This document shows positions 1 to 8,182 of a stretch of 20,936 nt of DNA, piece by piece. Below the pieces are notes generated by a model that was not told the origin of the DNA, ran no database searches, and worked only from the letters and a program-made list of their open reading frames with translations. A program made the position numbers and the translations under genes. Positions within the stretch are counted from its first letter, which is position 1. Every line of letters starts with the position of its first letter. This stretch comes from Desertivirga sp966211215 (lineage in GTDB: Bacteria; Bacteroidota; Bacteroidia; Sphingobacteriales; Sphingobacteriaceae): positions 1 through 20,936 of the forward strand of contig CBIHNR010000097.1 in NCBI GenBank assembly GCA_966211215.1, read 5' to 3'.

Positions 1-1022
1 GCTATATAGGTTGGCTTGAAGAAAGCATGGCTTGAAATATTGTTATCTCCCGCACCTTTATTGGGTATTCTTAACATCATTTCTCCAAAAAAAGCCAGGT
101 AATAAATATTCGTCGGATTTTGCCCATAATTAATACTCTGATTAAATTCAAATATTCCCTCCACACTTCTTCCTCTCGTTACATCTCTAAAATTTTCCAG
201 TGATACTAATTGATAAGCATTTAAGTCGATTAATTCTTTTCCGTAATCTGCTGCAGCACGATAATACTTTTGAGCATTCGCCTTGTCAAATCCAGCATTC
301 CACATATTCATATTCATCAAAAGATCCAGGGCAGCACCTTTGGTAGCTCTAACGGCACGAAATGCAGGATCAGGAAACGACACGGGCATGCCGTCTTTAT
401 ACTTTGCGACATCCGCTATGCATTTATTGATAACGCTAACCATATTTTCTCTTGGAAGAGCATCTTTCATATATGCCTCTGTATAATATGGTACGTCTCC
501 ATAGATTCTAACCATCATAAAATAGGCCAAAGAGCGCAGAAAAGCGGCTTCCCCCCTGTACTGATCCTTATCACTTTCCGAAATTCCAGGAATTTCAGTG
601 TTCATCTGCTCCATCAATAAATTGGAGCCTTGAATTACCTTATAGAAGTCTCTCCAGGCTGTGATGGACGCAAGATTCATGTCGTTCCATGCCTTTCCTG
701 TTGACAAAACAGTTTTTAGGTCATTAACCGCCAGAACATTATAAACCAGTCGTCGATTTCTTTCGGCGGCAAGATTAGAGTTTGCACTCTCAGCTGTTTT
801 TATAAAGCCAGAGCGTAAATCTCCTGTAGCAGGTAAAAAACTAGTACTCATCAGTTTATTTTTAAACTGCATATACAAGTCGAGAGTAAAAGCCTCAACA
901 TCGGCCCTACTCTTCCAGTAGATATTTCCACTAATCTTATGCAAAGGCTCAACTTTCAGGAAGTCTTTACAACCGGCATGAACTATTAAAAGGAGCAATA
1001 AAATTGCTGTATACTTTCTCAT
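1..1022 (-). CDS. SusD/RagB-family outer-membrane lipoprotein, partial (C-terminus beyond window)
   Basis: Surface glycan-binding partner of the SusC channel encoded just upstream. The first 340 residues are visible; the frame is open to the window edge, so the C-terminal part is missing. The ATG at 1022 gives a type II signal peptide (MRKYTAILLLLLIVHAGC) with lipidated Cys18. SusD hallmarks follow: an N-terminal TPR-like helical region and the segment RSLAYFMMVRIYGDVPYY, matching the family's 'R..AYF..v..yGdvP' signature. It is separated from the preceding susC-like stop by 82 nt containing a strong hairpin, the largest gap in the cluster. Known for the family: SusD caps SusC at the outer membrane and delivers oligosaccharides. 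The ligand is unknown. The family call is firm. Confidence 0.93.
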   Translation of the reverse strand, partial: MRKYTAILLLLLIVHAGCKDFLKVEPLHKISGNIYWKSRADVEAFTLDLYMQFKNKLMSTSFLPATGDLRSGFIKTAESANSNLAAERNRRLVYNVLAVNDLKTVLSTGKAWNDMNLASITAWRDFYKVIQGSNLLMEQMNTEIPGISESDKDQYRGEAAFLRSLAYFMMVRIYGDVPYYTEAYMKDALPRENMVSVINKCIADVAKYKDGMPVSFPDPAFRAVRATKGAALDLLMNMNMWNAGFDKANAQKYYRAAADYGKELIDLNAYQLVSLENFRDVTRGRSVEGIFEFNQSINYGQNPTNIYYLAFFGEMMLRIPNKGAGDNNISSHAFFKPTYI

Positions 1023-1054
1023 TTCGTTATATTTTTCTTTTAGGAACCACAGAT

Positions 1055-1075
1055 GAAGTGGCAAAATGCCACTTC
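1055..1075 (-). promoter_or_regulatory. Intercistronic hairpin between susC-like and susD-like genes
   Basis: A perfect 9-bp inverted repeat (GAAGTGGCA / TGCCACTTC) with a 3-nt loop fills part of the 82-nt gap between the SusC stop and the SusD start. Neither side carries a T-run, so it does not look like an intrinsic terminator. A role in mRNA processing, 3'-end protection of the susC message, or differential susC/susD expression is inferred. Confidence 0.6.
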
Positions 1076-1104
1076 TATGAATTCTAATTAACAGATACTC
1101 CCTT

Positions 1105-4100
1105 TTACAATTGTAAGTTTAAACCCACATTGTATGTACGTGCTACTGGATAACCGTCAGACCGATCAAATCCTAAATCGGTAGCAAGTTCCGGGTTCGG
1201 ACCTGAATACTTTGAGAAAGTAAATAAGTTGTAACCAGAAACAAACACCTTTAGATTATTGATATTAAGCCTTTTAACAAAATTCTTATTAAACGTATAC
1301 CCTAAAACTGCTGTATTTATTTTAAAGTAAGACCCATCCTCAAAGAAAGAAGTCTGATCCCATCTAAATGGACTTATTTGAGATCTATAGTTGTAAGGAT
1401 CGGCAAACGTTGCGTTTACCCCAGCTCCTCGGTAATAATCAACATCGTCAATATTAACCATTGGGCCAAATCCGTATGGGTTAGACATTAGGCTTACTCT
1501 ATCAGAAAGAGCTTTGTTTATGATTGACCGTTTGTAAGTATAAGCACAGGTAACAAATAAAGAAAAGCCTTTGTAACCAACTTGTGTTGTAAGCCCGCCC
1601 ACAGCAAGAGGCACCGGGTCTCCCGCCATTTGCCTGTCATTATCATTTATAATATAATCGCCATTCTGGTCTCTCCATCTTGGATCGCCCTCCTTGAAAT
1701 ATGCGGTAGAGTTTGCTGAAGAGCGGAATGGCAAACCTGTAAATGGATCAACCGGCACTTGGTCATTTCTGGTATATACCCCATCCGAAACAACCAGGTT
1801 ATGGGCAAAAGGATTATTTCCAACGCGCTTAATTATAGACCCTGACTGGATTTGATTAAATCCTCCGGGAAGCTTAAGGGTTACAGCCTTATTAATAGCT
1901 CCGTTAACATTGAAGGAAAGGCTTACCTTACTTGTTCTTGCCAAAGGCCTTATATCAACACTTAATTCATGCCCATAATTCAACACTTCTCCCTGGTCGT
2001 CCAATAAAGTTGCAAAGCCTAAGTTGGCTGATAAAGTAGTTGAACCCAAGATATTAGCTACAGCACGTGTATAGGTATCATAAGTAAACCTCAAGCGGTC
2101 ATTGAAAAATGCCAGATCTAATCCAAAATTGTAGGTTGTTGACGTAGTGGGCTTAAGAGTATTATTAGGAATTGCACCATTGTAATCAATTCCAATGGAA
2201 CCATTTCCAAGATAATTTCCAGTAGGCACATAATTTCCATACAAGCTAAAAATATCTCCAGCAGGGCTTATTACCCGTCCCCAGCTAGTACGTAATGAGC
2301 CAAGAGTCAACCAATCGGCATTTTGGAAAATCTTTTCCTTGTTAAAGTTCCACCTTACACCAGCAGCTGCATTTTGTGTATATGGATTGTCAAATCCTGA
2401 TAAAGAACTTCCATCATACCTTAGGTTCAAATCCACAATATACTTTCTGTTAAAATCGTAAGAGAAGGCACCTGCAAATGAAACACTATTAACATCATTA
2501 TAGTTATCCAACACGCCACCACCTCTCGAATTCCGAGTGTTGCTACCTAAAGGACCTTCAATCTGATCATTGGCTGTACCAAACTGCTGAATGTATCCCC
2601 CTTGTAAAGATTTTTTCTGAAGCTCATTAAATACTATCAGATTAAAATTATGCGAATAGCCCAATGTTTTGTTGAAACTTACCGTGTTCCGATTATATAA
2701 GGAAGATTTACGCTGAAAAAAGGAATAAACCTTTGCGAAGTTATTGTTAGCTATCGCAGGGGTAAAGGTATCGTCTGTTGCACGAGCGAAGTCATAGCTC
2801 CCCATTGAACTTAAAGTAAGTCCTTTAACCGGCGTAAAACTAAAATCTGTATTGATTCTAAGGCTCTTGGTAGCATTATCATTTTTTACTTCGAATGCCG
2901 ATAGCACGCCACTTGTTGCCTGAAAGAGCGAAGGCCCCGGCAATAAAGATGATGTATTGGAGCTGCTTGCAACGCCTGTTTGCAATAAACCTATTCCGCT
3001 ACCGGCACTCCTTTTTCCTAGCGAAGAGAAAACATTGAAAAATATCTTGAACTTTTTGTTTGGGATATAGTTCATATTCATAGTAGCCGAATATGATTTG
3101 AACCCAGTGTTTTCTAAAATTCCGTTTTGGCTATAATACTTGAAATTAGTTTTATAATTAAACACATCGTCACCGCCATCTACCATTAGGTTTTGAGTTT
3201 GATTATATGTGGATCCATAAAAAACTGACTGCCAGTTTGTTGAGTTATTATAGTAAGGATTTAAACTATCTACCAACAGGTAGGAAAATCGTGTAGGATC
3301 ATCACCATACTTTGCCAGCTGCCCAAGTTTAGCCCTTCTTTCGGCTTGCCCTCCATATGTATCTCTCAATTTGGGAGGTGTATTAAGATAAAAGTTTGAA
3401 ACTAAACTAACACGCGGAACTTTAGAAGTACCTCGTTTGGTAGTAACTATGATAACACCATATGCACCTCGAGAGCCATAGAGCGCGGTGGATTGCGCAT
3501 CCTTCAAAACCTCTATACTCTGAATATCTTCAGGTGGAATCGTTGATAAAGGACTTACTCCATCAACTGAATTAAAACCATAATCAGTGGAATTATCGGC
3601 GTCAATAGGCACTCCATCAATTACATACAATGGAGAGGTTGGTGTTAAAAAAGAGTTATCCCCACTTCCACTTACCGAAAGCGTTGATACCCCACGTATG
3701 GACACCGACCCCCGAAACCCAGGAGCGCCTGTATTTACTTGAACATTCAGACCTGCAACCTTTCCCTGGAGCAATTGTTCAGCATTTGACACTGGTATAT
3801 CTTGTATTTCTTTACCAGTTACAGTTACTGATGAACCAGTAGATATCTCTTTGCTTTTTGCTTGATACCCCCTGATAACGACTTCCTTAATCATGCTTGA
3901 AGAAGGCTTTAGCTTAATGTCAACATCGGTTTGTCCAGGTTTTAGTGAAACTCTTTGGTCCGCATACCCCAACAAACGGAAAATTAGAGTCGAGTTTGCG
4001 GTAGCACGTACCGCGAATTGGCCATTGGTTTTAGTTGAGCCAAGAAACTTGGGAGGCTTACTATCCAATAAAACACTTGCTCCTGGTAAAGTCTCACCCG

Positions 4101-4200
4101 TCTCCTTATCTGTTATGGTACCTCTTATAGAAATCTCTTGCGAGTAGCCTTGTAATACCAACAGGCTACTAAAAAACAAAAGCAAAATAATTTTTTTCAT
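1105..4200 (-). CDS. SusC/RagA-family TonB-dependent outer-membrane transporter (second pair)
   Basis: A 1031-aa outer-membrane beta-barrel that would import glycan fragments using TonB energy, paired with the SusD-like gene downstream. A signal peptide (MKKIILLLFFSSLLVLQGYSQ) is followed by a carboxypeptidase-regulatory-like beta-sandwich at about residues 23-100 (IRGTITDKETGETLPGASV). Next come a TonB-box-like stretch (EVVIRGY, near 106-112) and the plug domain (VSNAEQLLQGKVAGLNV, SPLYVIDGVPID, IQSIEVLKDAQSTALYGSRG). The long C-terminal barrel ends in the aromatic/hydrophobic pattern NVGLNLQL. No STN domain is present, so sigma/anti-sigma signalling through this receptor is not expected. 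It begins 21 nt after the DUF5007-like stop, consistent with one transcript. Unlike the first SusC in this cluster, it has the full canonical N-terminus. Confidence 0.96.
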   Translation of the reverse strand: MKKIILLLFFSSLLVLQGYSQEISIRGTITDKETGETLPGASVLLDSKPPKFLGSTKTNGQFAVRATANSTLIFRLLGYADQRVSLKPGQTDVDIKLKPSSSMIKEVVIRGYQAKSKEISTGSSVTVTGKEIQDIPVSNAEQLLQGKVAGLNVQVNTGAPGFRGSVSIRGVSTLSVSGSGDNSFLTPTSPLYVIDGVPIDADNSTDYGFNSVDGVSPLSTIPPEDIQSIEVLKDAQSTALYGSRGAYGVIIVTTKRGTSKVPRVSLVSNFYLNTPPKLRDTYGGQAERRAKLGQLAKYGDDPTRFSYLLVDSLNPYYNNSTNWQSVFYGSTYNQTQNLMVDGGDDVFNYKTNFKYYSQNGILENTGFKSYSATMNMNYIPNKKFKIFFNVFSSLGKRSAGSGIGLLQTGVASSSNTSSLLPGPSLFQATSGVLSAFEVKNDNATKSLRINTDFSFTPVKGLTLSSMGSYDFARATDDTFTPAIANNNFAKVYSFFQRKSSLYNRNTVSFNKTLGYSHNFNLIVFNELQKKSLQGGYIQQFGTANDQIEGPLGSNTRNSRGGGVLDNYNDVNSVSFAGAFSYDFNRKYIVDLNLRYDGSSLSGFDNPYTQNAAAGVRWNFNKEKIFQNADWLTLGSLRTSWGRVISPAGDIFSLYGNYVPTGNYLGNGSIGIDYNGAIPNNTLKPTTSTTYNFGLDLAFFNDRLRFTYDTYTRAVANILGSTTLSANLGFATLLDDQGEVLNYGHELSVDIRPLARTSKVSLSFNVNGAINKAVTLKLPGGFNQIQSGSIIKRVGNNPFAHNLVVSDGVYTRNDQVPVDPFTGLPFRSSANSTAYFKEGDPRWRDQNGDYIINDNDRQMAGDPVPLAVGGLTTQVGYKGFSLFVTCAYTYKRSIINKALSDRVSLMSNPYGFGPMVNIDDVDYYRGAGVNATFADPYNYRSQISPFRWDQTSFFEDGSYFKINTAVLGYTFNKNFVKRLNINNLKVFVSGYNLFTFSKYSGPNPELATDLGFDRSDGYPVARTYNVGLNLQL

Positions 4201-4221
4201 ATTACAATATTTTCTCGACTA

Positions 4222-5331
4222 CTATTCATTGCTAAATTTCGGGGTGTCGTAACGGAACTGCACAGCAATTTCCCAGTCTCCCTTTTCGTAAATCTGAAAG
4301 TTAAAATCAATGTAAGATTCGATCCTTACAGCGTTGAAACCAAGCCTCCAGAATCCAAACCTCAATTTGGCAGAGCCTCCATCTGTAGTGGTGTAGGCAG
4401 TTGGCCTTGTTGTTAAGGGGATAGGATAAGCTACATCATACTTCACATACTCCTTAGTTTTAACCATATTAAACCCGTGAACCAGTTTACTCCAATCGGT
4501 AAGATTAAAAAGGTTAGGGTCAATTGGTTTGAAATCTTTGTCGAGAAACTTGAACGTTAGCGTATTTCCGTCACCCAGCTTTTTAAATATAACACGCACA
4601 TCTCTCCTATTCGTATCGGCACAATTGCATGAAGTTGGGTTACCGGTATTGCTCATCATTCTTCTATAATTTACGCCGGTTATGTTATTAGTAATGGTTG
4701 GAGTAATAGGTGCTGTCTGAACACCTGTTAGCTGATTCCTCTCAGATGGCTCATAAGGCCTTTCCCGCAAGGGCTTTAAGGTAAAATCTTTTAAAATCCG
4801 CTCACCACCTCCATTTGAAACTTTAACGTCAAACAGATAGCCTGCGCTAAGGGCAGGAGCTGTCGCTCCCTGATAATTTACAAGCACATCATTTTTTGCC
4901 GAAGGCCAGAAAAGAAAATCTCCGGAACTACGTATTTCAACGATAGGCCGTTGCTCGATCTTCCTCTTGGCTTCAATTTCATCGACACTACTTTCCAGCC
5001 CTGTATAATCGTCGACCCATATGCTAACATCACGCTTTACAGACAATATATCGTTTGGTGTGCCATCACTATTTCTAAAATTGACTATCTCAAACTTTAA
5101 AGGAGTAGACGAACCTCCAGCATTTAACGTACCTCCAATAAGATTCCGCCTGCCTAAAACCGGGGCAAAATCCTTGGTTGAAAGGGCAACCCTATCGCTC
5201 AGATATTCTGTATTTTCAGGTATATCATATAAATCTTTACAACCGCTGGAAGCCATTGTGAAAATAAGTAAACAGAGGTACGAGGAGCGAAGTGAAAATC
5301 CTCTGTTTGTGTATTTTGATAATAATTTCAT
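4222..5331 (-). CDS. Putative outer-membrane lipoprotein, DUF5007-like
   Basis: A 369-aa protein of unknown function. The N-terminus has a positively charged stretch, a hydrophobic core and a lipobox (TMASSGC, Cys31) followed by KDLYDIPE, like surface-exported Bacteroidota lipoproteins. The segment DRVALSTKDFAPVLGRRNLIGGT and the general layout recall DUF5007 lipoproteins, which often sit beside fasciclin-domain and SusCD genes; this match is from memory and is moderate. A CNC motif occurs in PTSCNCADTNRRD. The rest appears beta-rich with no catalytic signature I recognise. Its ATG lies one base after the stop of the FAS1-CBM6 gene (TAA-T-ATG), so translational coupling is likely. Inferred role: accessory surface glycan-binding protein of the SusCD system. 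Confidence 0.72.
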   Translation of the reverse strand: MKLLSKYTNRGFSLRSSYLCLLIFTMASSGCKDLYDIPENTEYLSDRVALSTKDFAPVLGRRNLIGGTLNAGGSSTPLKFEIVNFRNSDGTPNDILSVKRDVSIWVDDYTGLESSVDEIEAKRKIEQRPIVEIRSSGDFLFWPSAKNDVLVNYQGATAPALSAGYLFDVKVSNGGGERILKDFTLKPLRERPYEPSERNQLTGVQTAPITPTITNNITGVNYRRMMSNTGNPTSCNCADTNRRDVRVIFKKLGDGNTLTFKFLDKDFKPIDPNLFNLTDWSKLVHGFNMVKTKEYVKYDVAYPIPLTTRPTAYTTTDGGSAKLRFGFWRLGFNAVRIESYIDFNFQIYEKGDWEIAVQFRYDTPKFSNE

Positions 5332-5332
5332 A

Positions 5333-6559
5333 TTAATTTAGACGATTGAGCTTCACTGAAAAATTATTAAACTGAACATTATTGGTATCCCAATAGAACC
5401 TCAAAATATGATTTCCTTTAGGGATGTAAATTTCAGGGCTTACAACGGATTGCCAATCCCACCACCCCCCAGCTCCTTTTGTAAAGCTCAGGGTTCCACT
5501 AACATTTTTAAGGTCAAGGTCCCAGTGAAATTGAAGAGGATTGGTGGCATCACCATTCGCAACTCTGGAGTAGATCGTATAGTAGCCATCAACAGGGGCA
5601 TATACACTAAAATTAACCCATTCTGACTTCACTGTCCAACCAATTGAATAACTATCACCGTAGGTACCTCCTGCATCAGTCTTTCCTCTTCCAGAAGTCA
5701 TTACGTCAATATCGATAGCTTCTCCTGGCCGATAACTTTTCCCACCATTACTTCCGGGCAAATCATAAGAAGCAACAAGCTGGCCTCCGAAATCAAAGTC
5801 TTCAGCTTCTATGAGAGTTGTTTTACCCACTTCTGAAGGTAACTGCCATGGAGCCTCAATACCTATTCCCCTAAAAACACTTTGATCAAATGGTTCAGAT
5901 ACAGCTTTGCTGTAATCACCAAATCCAAATGGATGCAATGGCTCAAGTATATGAACTACTCCATTATTGGCTTTAATATTAATTGCATATGTATTAGCAT
6001 TAACCCAATCTTTGAGATAGCTACTTCTGTTTGTTGAACTAAACTGAATATAGGCAGGCCCTCCTTTTATCAGTCCGCTTGCGTTTCCGGTAATCAATTT
6101 CCCAGACATTGGATACTTCCACTTCACGCTATTCAGCTTTAAACCATCATTAAAATTTAAGTCATCTGCAAAATATTCACCTTTTATAATATATCTGGAA
6201 ACGATACTGTCGAGAAATTCGACGGTGCGGTCTTTCAGATAAAGAGCTTTTTTATTGCGAACCTTTCTGGACAGGTTGTATCGGCTAACTACCTGCTGAA
6301 AACTTTCATTTCTAACTGCAAAAAAAGTAATACCCTGCTGATTTTTCAATGTGTCTGCCAAGCCAACACGGTCTATAACAGCGAGTAGCGAATCAAATTC
6401 ACCTGGCCTGCTTTTTAAATAGTCATAAATTGACCCATTGTACTTATCGATACTCTTGTTGACTGCGTTGTAATCGCCATCTACCTTTTGGCAGCTTGAA
6501 AAAGCAATAAATAAAAGTACTGCCGAAGCCATGCCTAGTATATTTGTAAATCTTTTCAT
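5333..6559 (-). CDS. FAS1 (fasciclin) - CBM6-like fusion lipoprotein
   Basis: A 408-aa predicted surface lipoprotein. The signal peptide ends in a lipobox (AFSSC, Cys23). Residues about 41-215 resemble a fasciclin/FAS1 domain: SIYDYLKSRPGEFDSLLAVI, GITFFAVRNESF and the C-terminal NNGVVHILEPL that corresponds to the conserved FAS1 H2 box. Residues about 249-407 resemble carbohydrate-binding module family 6: the opening IEAEDFDFGG (Glu251), EWVNFSVYAPVDGYYTIYSRVANG, and an aromatic loop GGWWDWQSV before the final strands IPKGNHILRFYW. FAS1 domains mediate adhesion and CBM6 binds beta-linked glycans; the combination suggests a surface glycan-capture protein. No enzymatic motif is seen. It starts 11 nt after the SusD stop and nearly abuts the next gene. 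Confidence 0.85.
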   Translation of the reverse strand: MKRFTNILGMASAVLLFIAFSSCQKVDGDYNAVNKSIDKYNGSIYDYLKSRPGEFDSLLAVIDRVGLADTLKNQQGITFFAVRNESFQQVVSRYNLSRKVRNKKALYLKDRTVEFLDSIVSRYIIKGEYFADDLNFNDGLKLNSVKWKYPMSGKLITGNASGLIKGGPAYIQFSSTNRSSYLKDWVNANTYAINIKANNGVVHILEPLHPFGFGDYSKAVSEPFDQSVFRGIGIEAPWQLPSEVGKTTLIEAEDFDFGGQLVASYDLPGSNGGKSYRPGEAIDIDVMTSGRGKTDAGGTYGDSYSIGWTVKSEWVNFSVYAPVDGYYTIYSRVANGDATNPLQFHWDLDLKNVSGTLSFTKGAGGWWDWQSVVSPEIYIPKGNHILRFYWDTNNVQFNNFSVKLNRLN

Positions 6560-6570
6560 CGTGGGTGTAA

Positions 6571-8175
6571 TTATTTATTTAACCAATAAGAATTCTGTGT
6601 TAGCAACGGATTTTGCTTTAGAATCTCCTCTGAGATAGGCCAATATATTCCCCCATTGTTTATCAATGCAATAAAAGCAGGATCATCATTCTTGATCTTT
6701 TTGTAACGGATATAATCGTACCATCTCCAGCCTTCTCCAATCAATTCCCTTTGTCTTTCTTTAAATATTGCATCGATAAGCGAGCCGTTTGTAACCGCAT
6801 TATAAGCAGGCAAACTCCGAGCAGTACGCCTTGCATTCAACTGAGTACGAGCAGTTTGAAAATCGCCTAATGCTACACTGGCCTCGGCTAAAAGAAGCGA
6901 CATATCCTCTGGGCGGGTAAATACAGTTGAGCTACCAAAAGAAGCCATCGCGCCATCAGAACCTGGACCTGAAAGAGTATTAACCGGAGGAAAATTGTCC
7001 CTGATTATAAACACCTTAGTAAATATTGGCACCTGCCTGTCAAAGGCTCCAAATGTTTCGTCGCTAACCGGCGCACCGCTTAATGAGTTGATTGAAAAAC
7101 GAGTGTCGCCATTCTCGTTGAATATAGATAGTATCGAATCTTTCGAAACATATATCGATGGTAAGGTCTTATTCTGTATATAAGGTGCAGCTAAAGTTAA
7201 TTCTTCCAGGGAACCTCCAATAAAACTTTCTCCATTATAAAACATTCGACTGAAACCGAAGATGATATTAAATTGCCACTTACCAAACTCGCCTCTGAAC
7301 ATTCTGCGGACATCATCAACTGTACCCATAAACTGATATTGGTTGGAGGGTCCAATTAGTGGATTCGTCATATTATCTAAGACCCATTTTGCCCAATATG
7401 CACATTCGGCATACTTGCCTTGCCAGGCATATACATGAGCGAGAATAGCGTAAGCGGAAGACTTACGGGCGATCTCTTCTTCAATTGAGTAATATGAGGA
7501 TCTTGGCTGTTCAGGATTTCCCCAGTTATAACCGTATGGCAAACTTGGAGCCACGTCAAGTAGTTCTGACTCAACAAAGGCCAATATCTTTTTCTGGTCC
7601 TCTCTTGGCTTATTTTGAAAATCGTCATCATGCGATGCAATAATAAACGGCACATCACCCCATATCCTTACCATATAGAAATAGGTAAATGCCCTTAACA
7701 GCCGTGCATGTGCAAGATCCAACTTTAAATCGGGCGCCTGATAACGTGGATCGTTGGCCATAATTGAAGGGGCTCGCTCTATAAAAATATTGGCTGCATT
7801 AATTACAGCATAAAACCTTCTCCAATTGCTTAACGATTGTACTAATGGAAAAGATGACTTCAAATTATTGTCAGAAATTGCCTTGATATCCAAACGTCCG
7901 GTACTTACAAAATCAGCCCCCTTGGATCCAGCCTTTCTCACATCTCCATATAGCCAATGGCGGGTATTGTCACCAACAGCGGCGCGGGCCAAACCATATA
8001 TTCCCATAATTGCCGCCCTTGCGTCCTCTTGCTTTTGCCACATATTCTCTTCTCCTACAAGATGTGATGATTCAATATCAAGCATTTTTTTGCACGAAGA
8101 GGATAGTATAGCCAATACTGCCAGTAAAGCAATTTTCGTTTTAATCTGTAACATATTTTTTGCTCTAAACATCAT
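6571..8175 (-). CDS. SusD/RagB-family outer-membrane lipoprotein (first pair)
   Basis: A complete 534-aa glycan-binding lipoprotein partner of the SusC just upstream. I place the start at the ATG at 8175, 7 nt after the susC stop. The open frame extends upstream to 8253, but that overlaps the susC coding region and adds residues that do not look like a signal peptide. From this start the signal reaches lipobox LSSSC (Cys28) followed by KKMLDIES; an ATG at 8154 is a further alternative. Family motifs: LLRAFTYFYMVRIWGDVPFI in the N-terminal helical half and IFKERQRELIGEGWRWYDYI near the C-terminus, both diagnostic of RagB/SusD. Length is typical. The substrate is unknown. Confidence 0.95.
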   Translation of the reverse strand: MMFRAKNMLQIKTKIALLAVLAILSSSCKKMLDIESSHLVGEENMWQKQEDARAAIMGIYGLARAAVGDNTRHWLYGDVRKAGSKGADFVSTGRLDIKAISDNNLKSSFPLVQSLSNWRRFYAVINAANIFIERAPSIMANDPRYQAPDLKLDLAHARLLRAFTYFYMVRIWGDVPFIIASHDDDFQNKPREDQKKILAFVESELLDVAPSLPYGYNWGNPEQPRSSYYSIEEEIARKSSAYAILAHVYAWQGKYAECAYWAKWVLDNMTNPLIGPSNQYQFMGTVDDVRRMFRGEFGKWQFNIIFGFSRMFYNGESFIGGSLEELTLAAPYIQNKTLPSIYVSKDSILSIFNENGDTRFSINSLSGAPVSDETFGAFDRQVPIFTKVFIIRDNFPPVNTLSGPGSDGAMASFGSSTVFTRPEDMSLLLAEASVALGDFQTARTQLNARRTARSLPAYNAVTNGSLIDAIFKERQRELIGEGWRWYDYIRYKKIKNDDPAFIALINNGGIYWPISEEILKQNPLLTQNSYWLNK

Positions 8176-8182
8176 CTTTTGC

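Noticed and set aside
270..620. Plus-strand ORF of 116 codons opposite the partial SusD
   Set aside because: It is antisense to a clear SusD reading frame and has no domain features.
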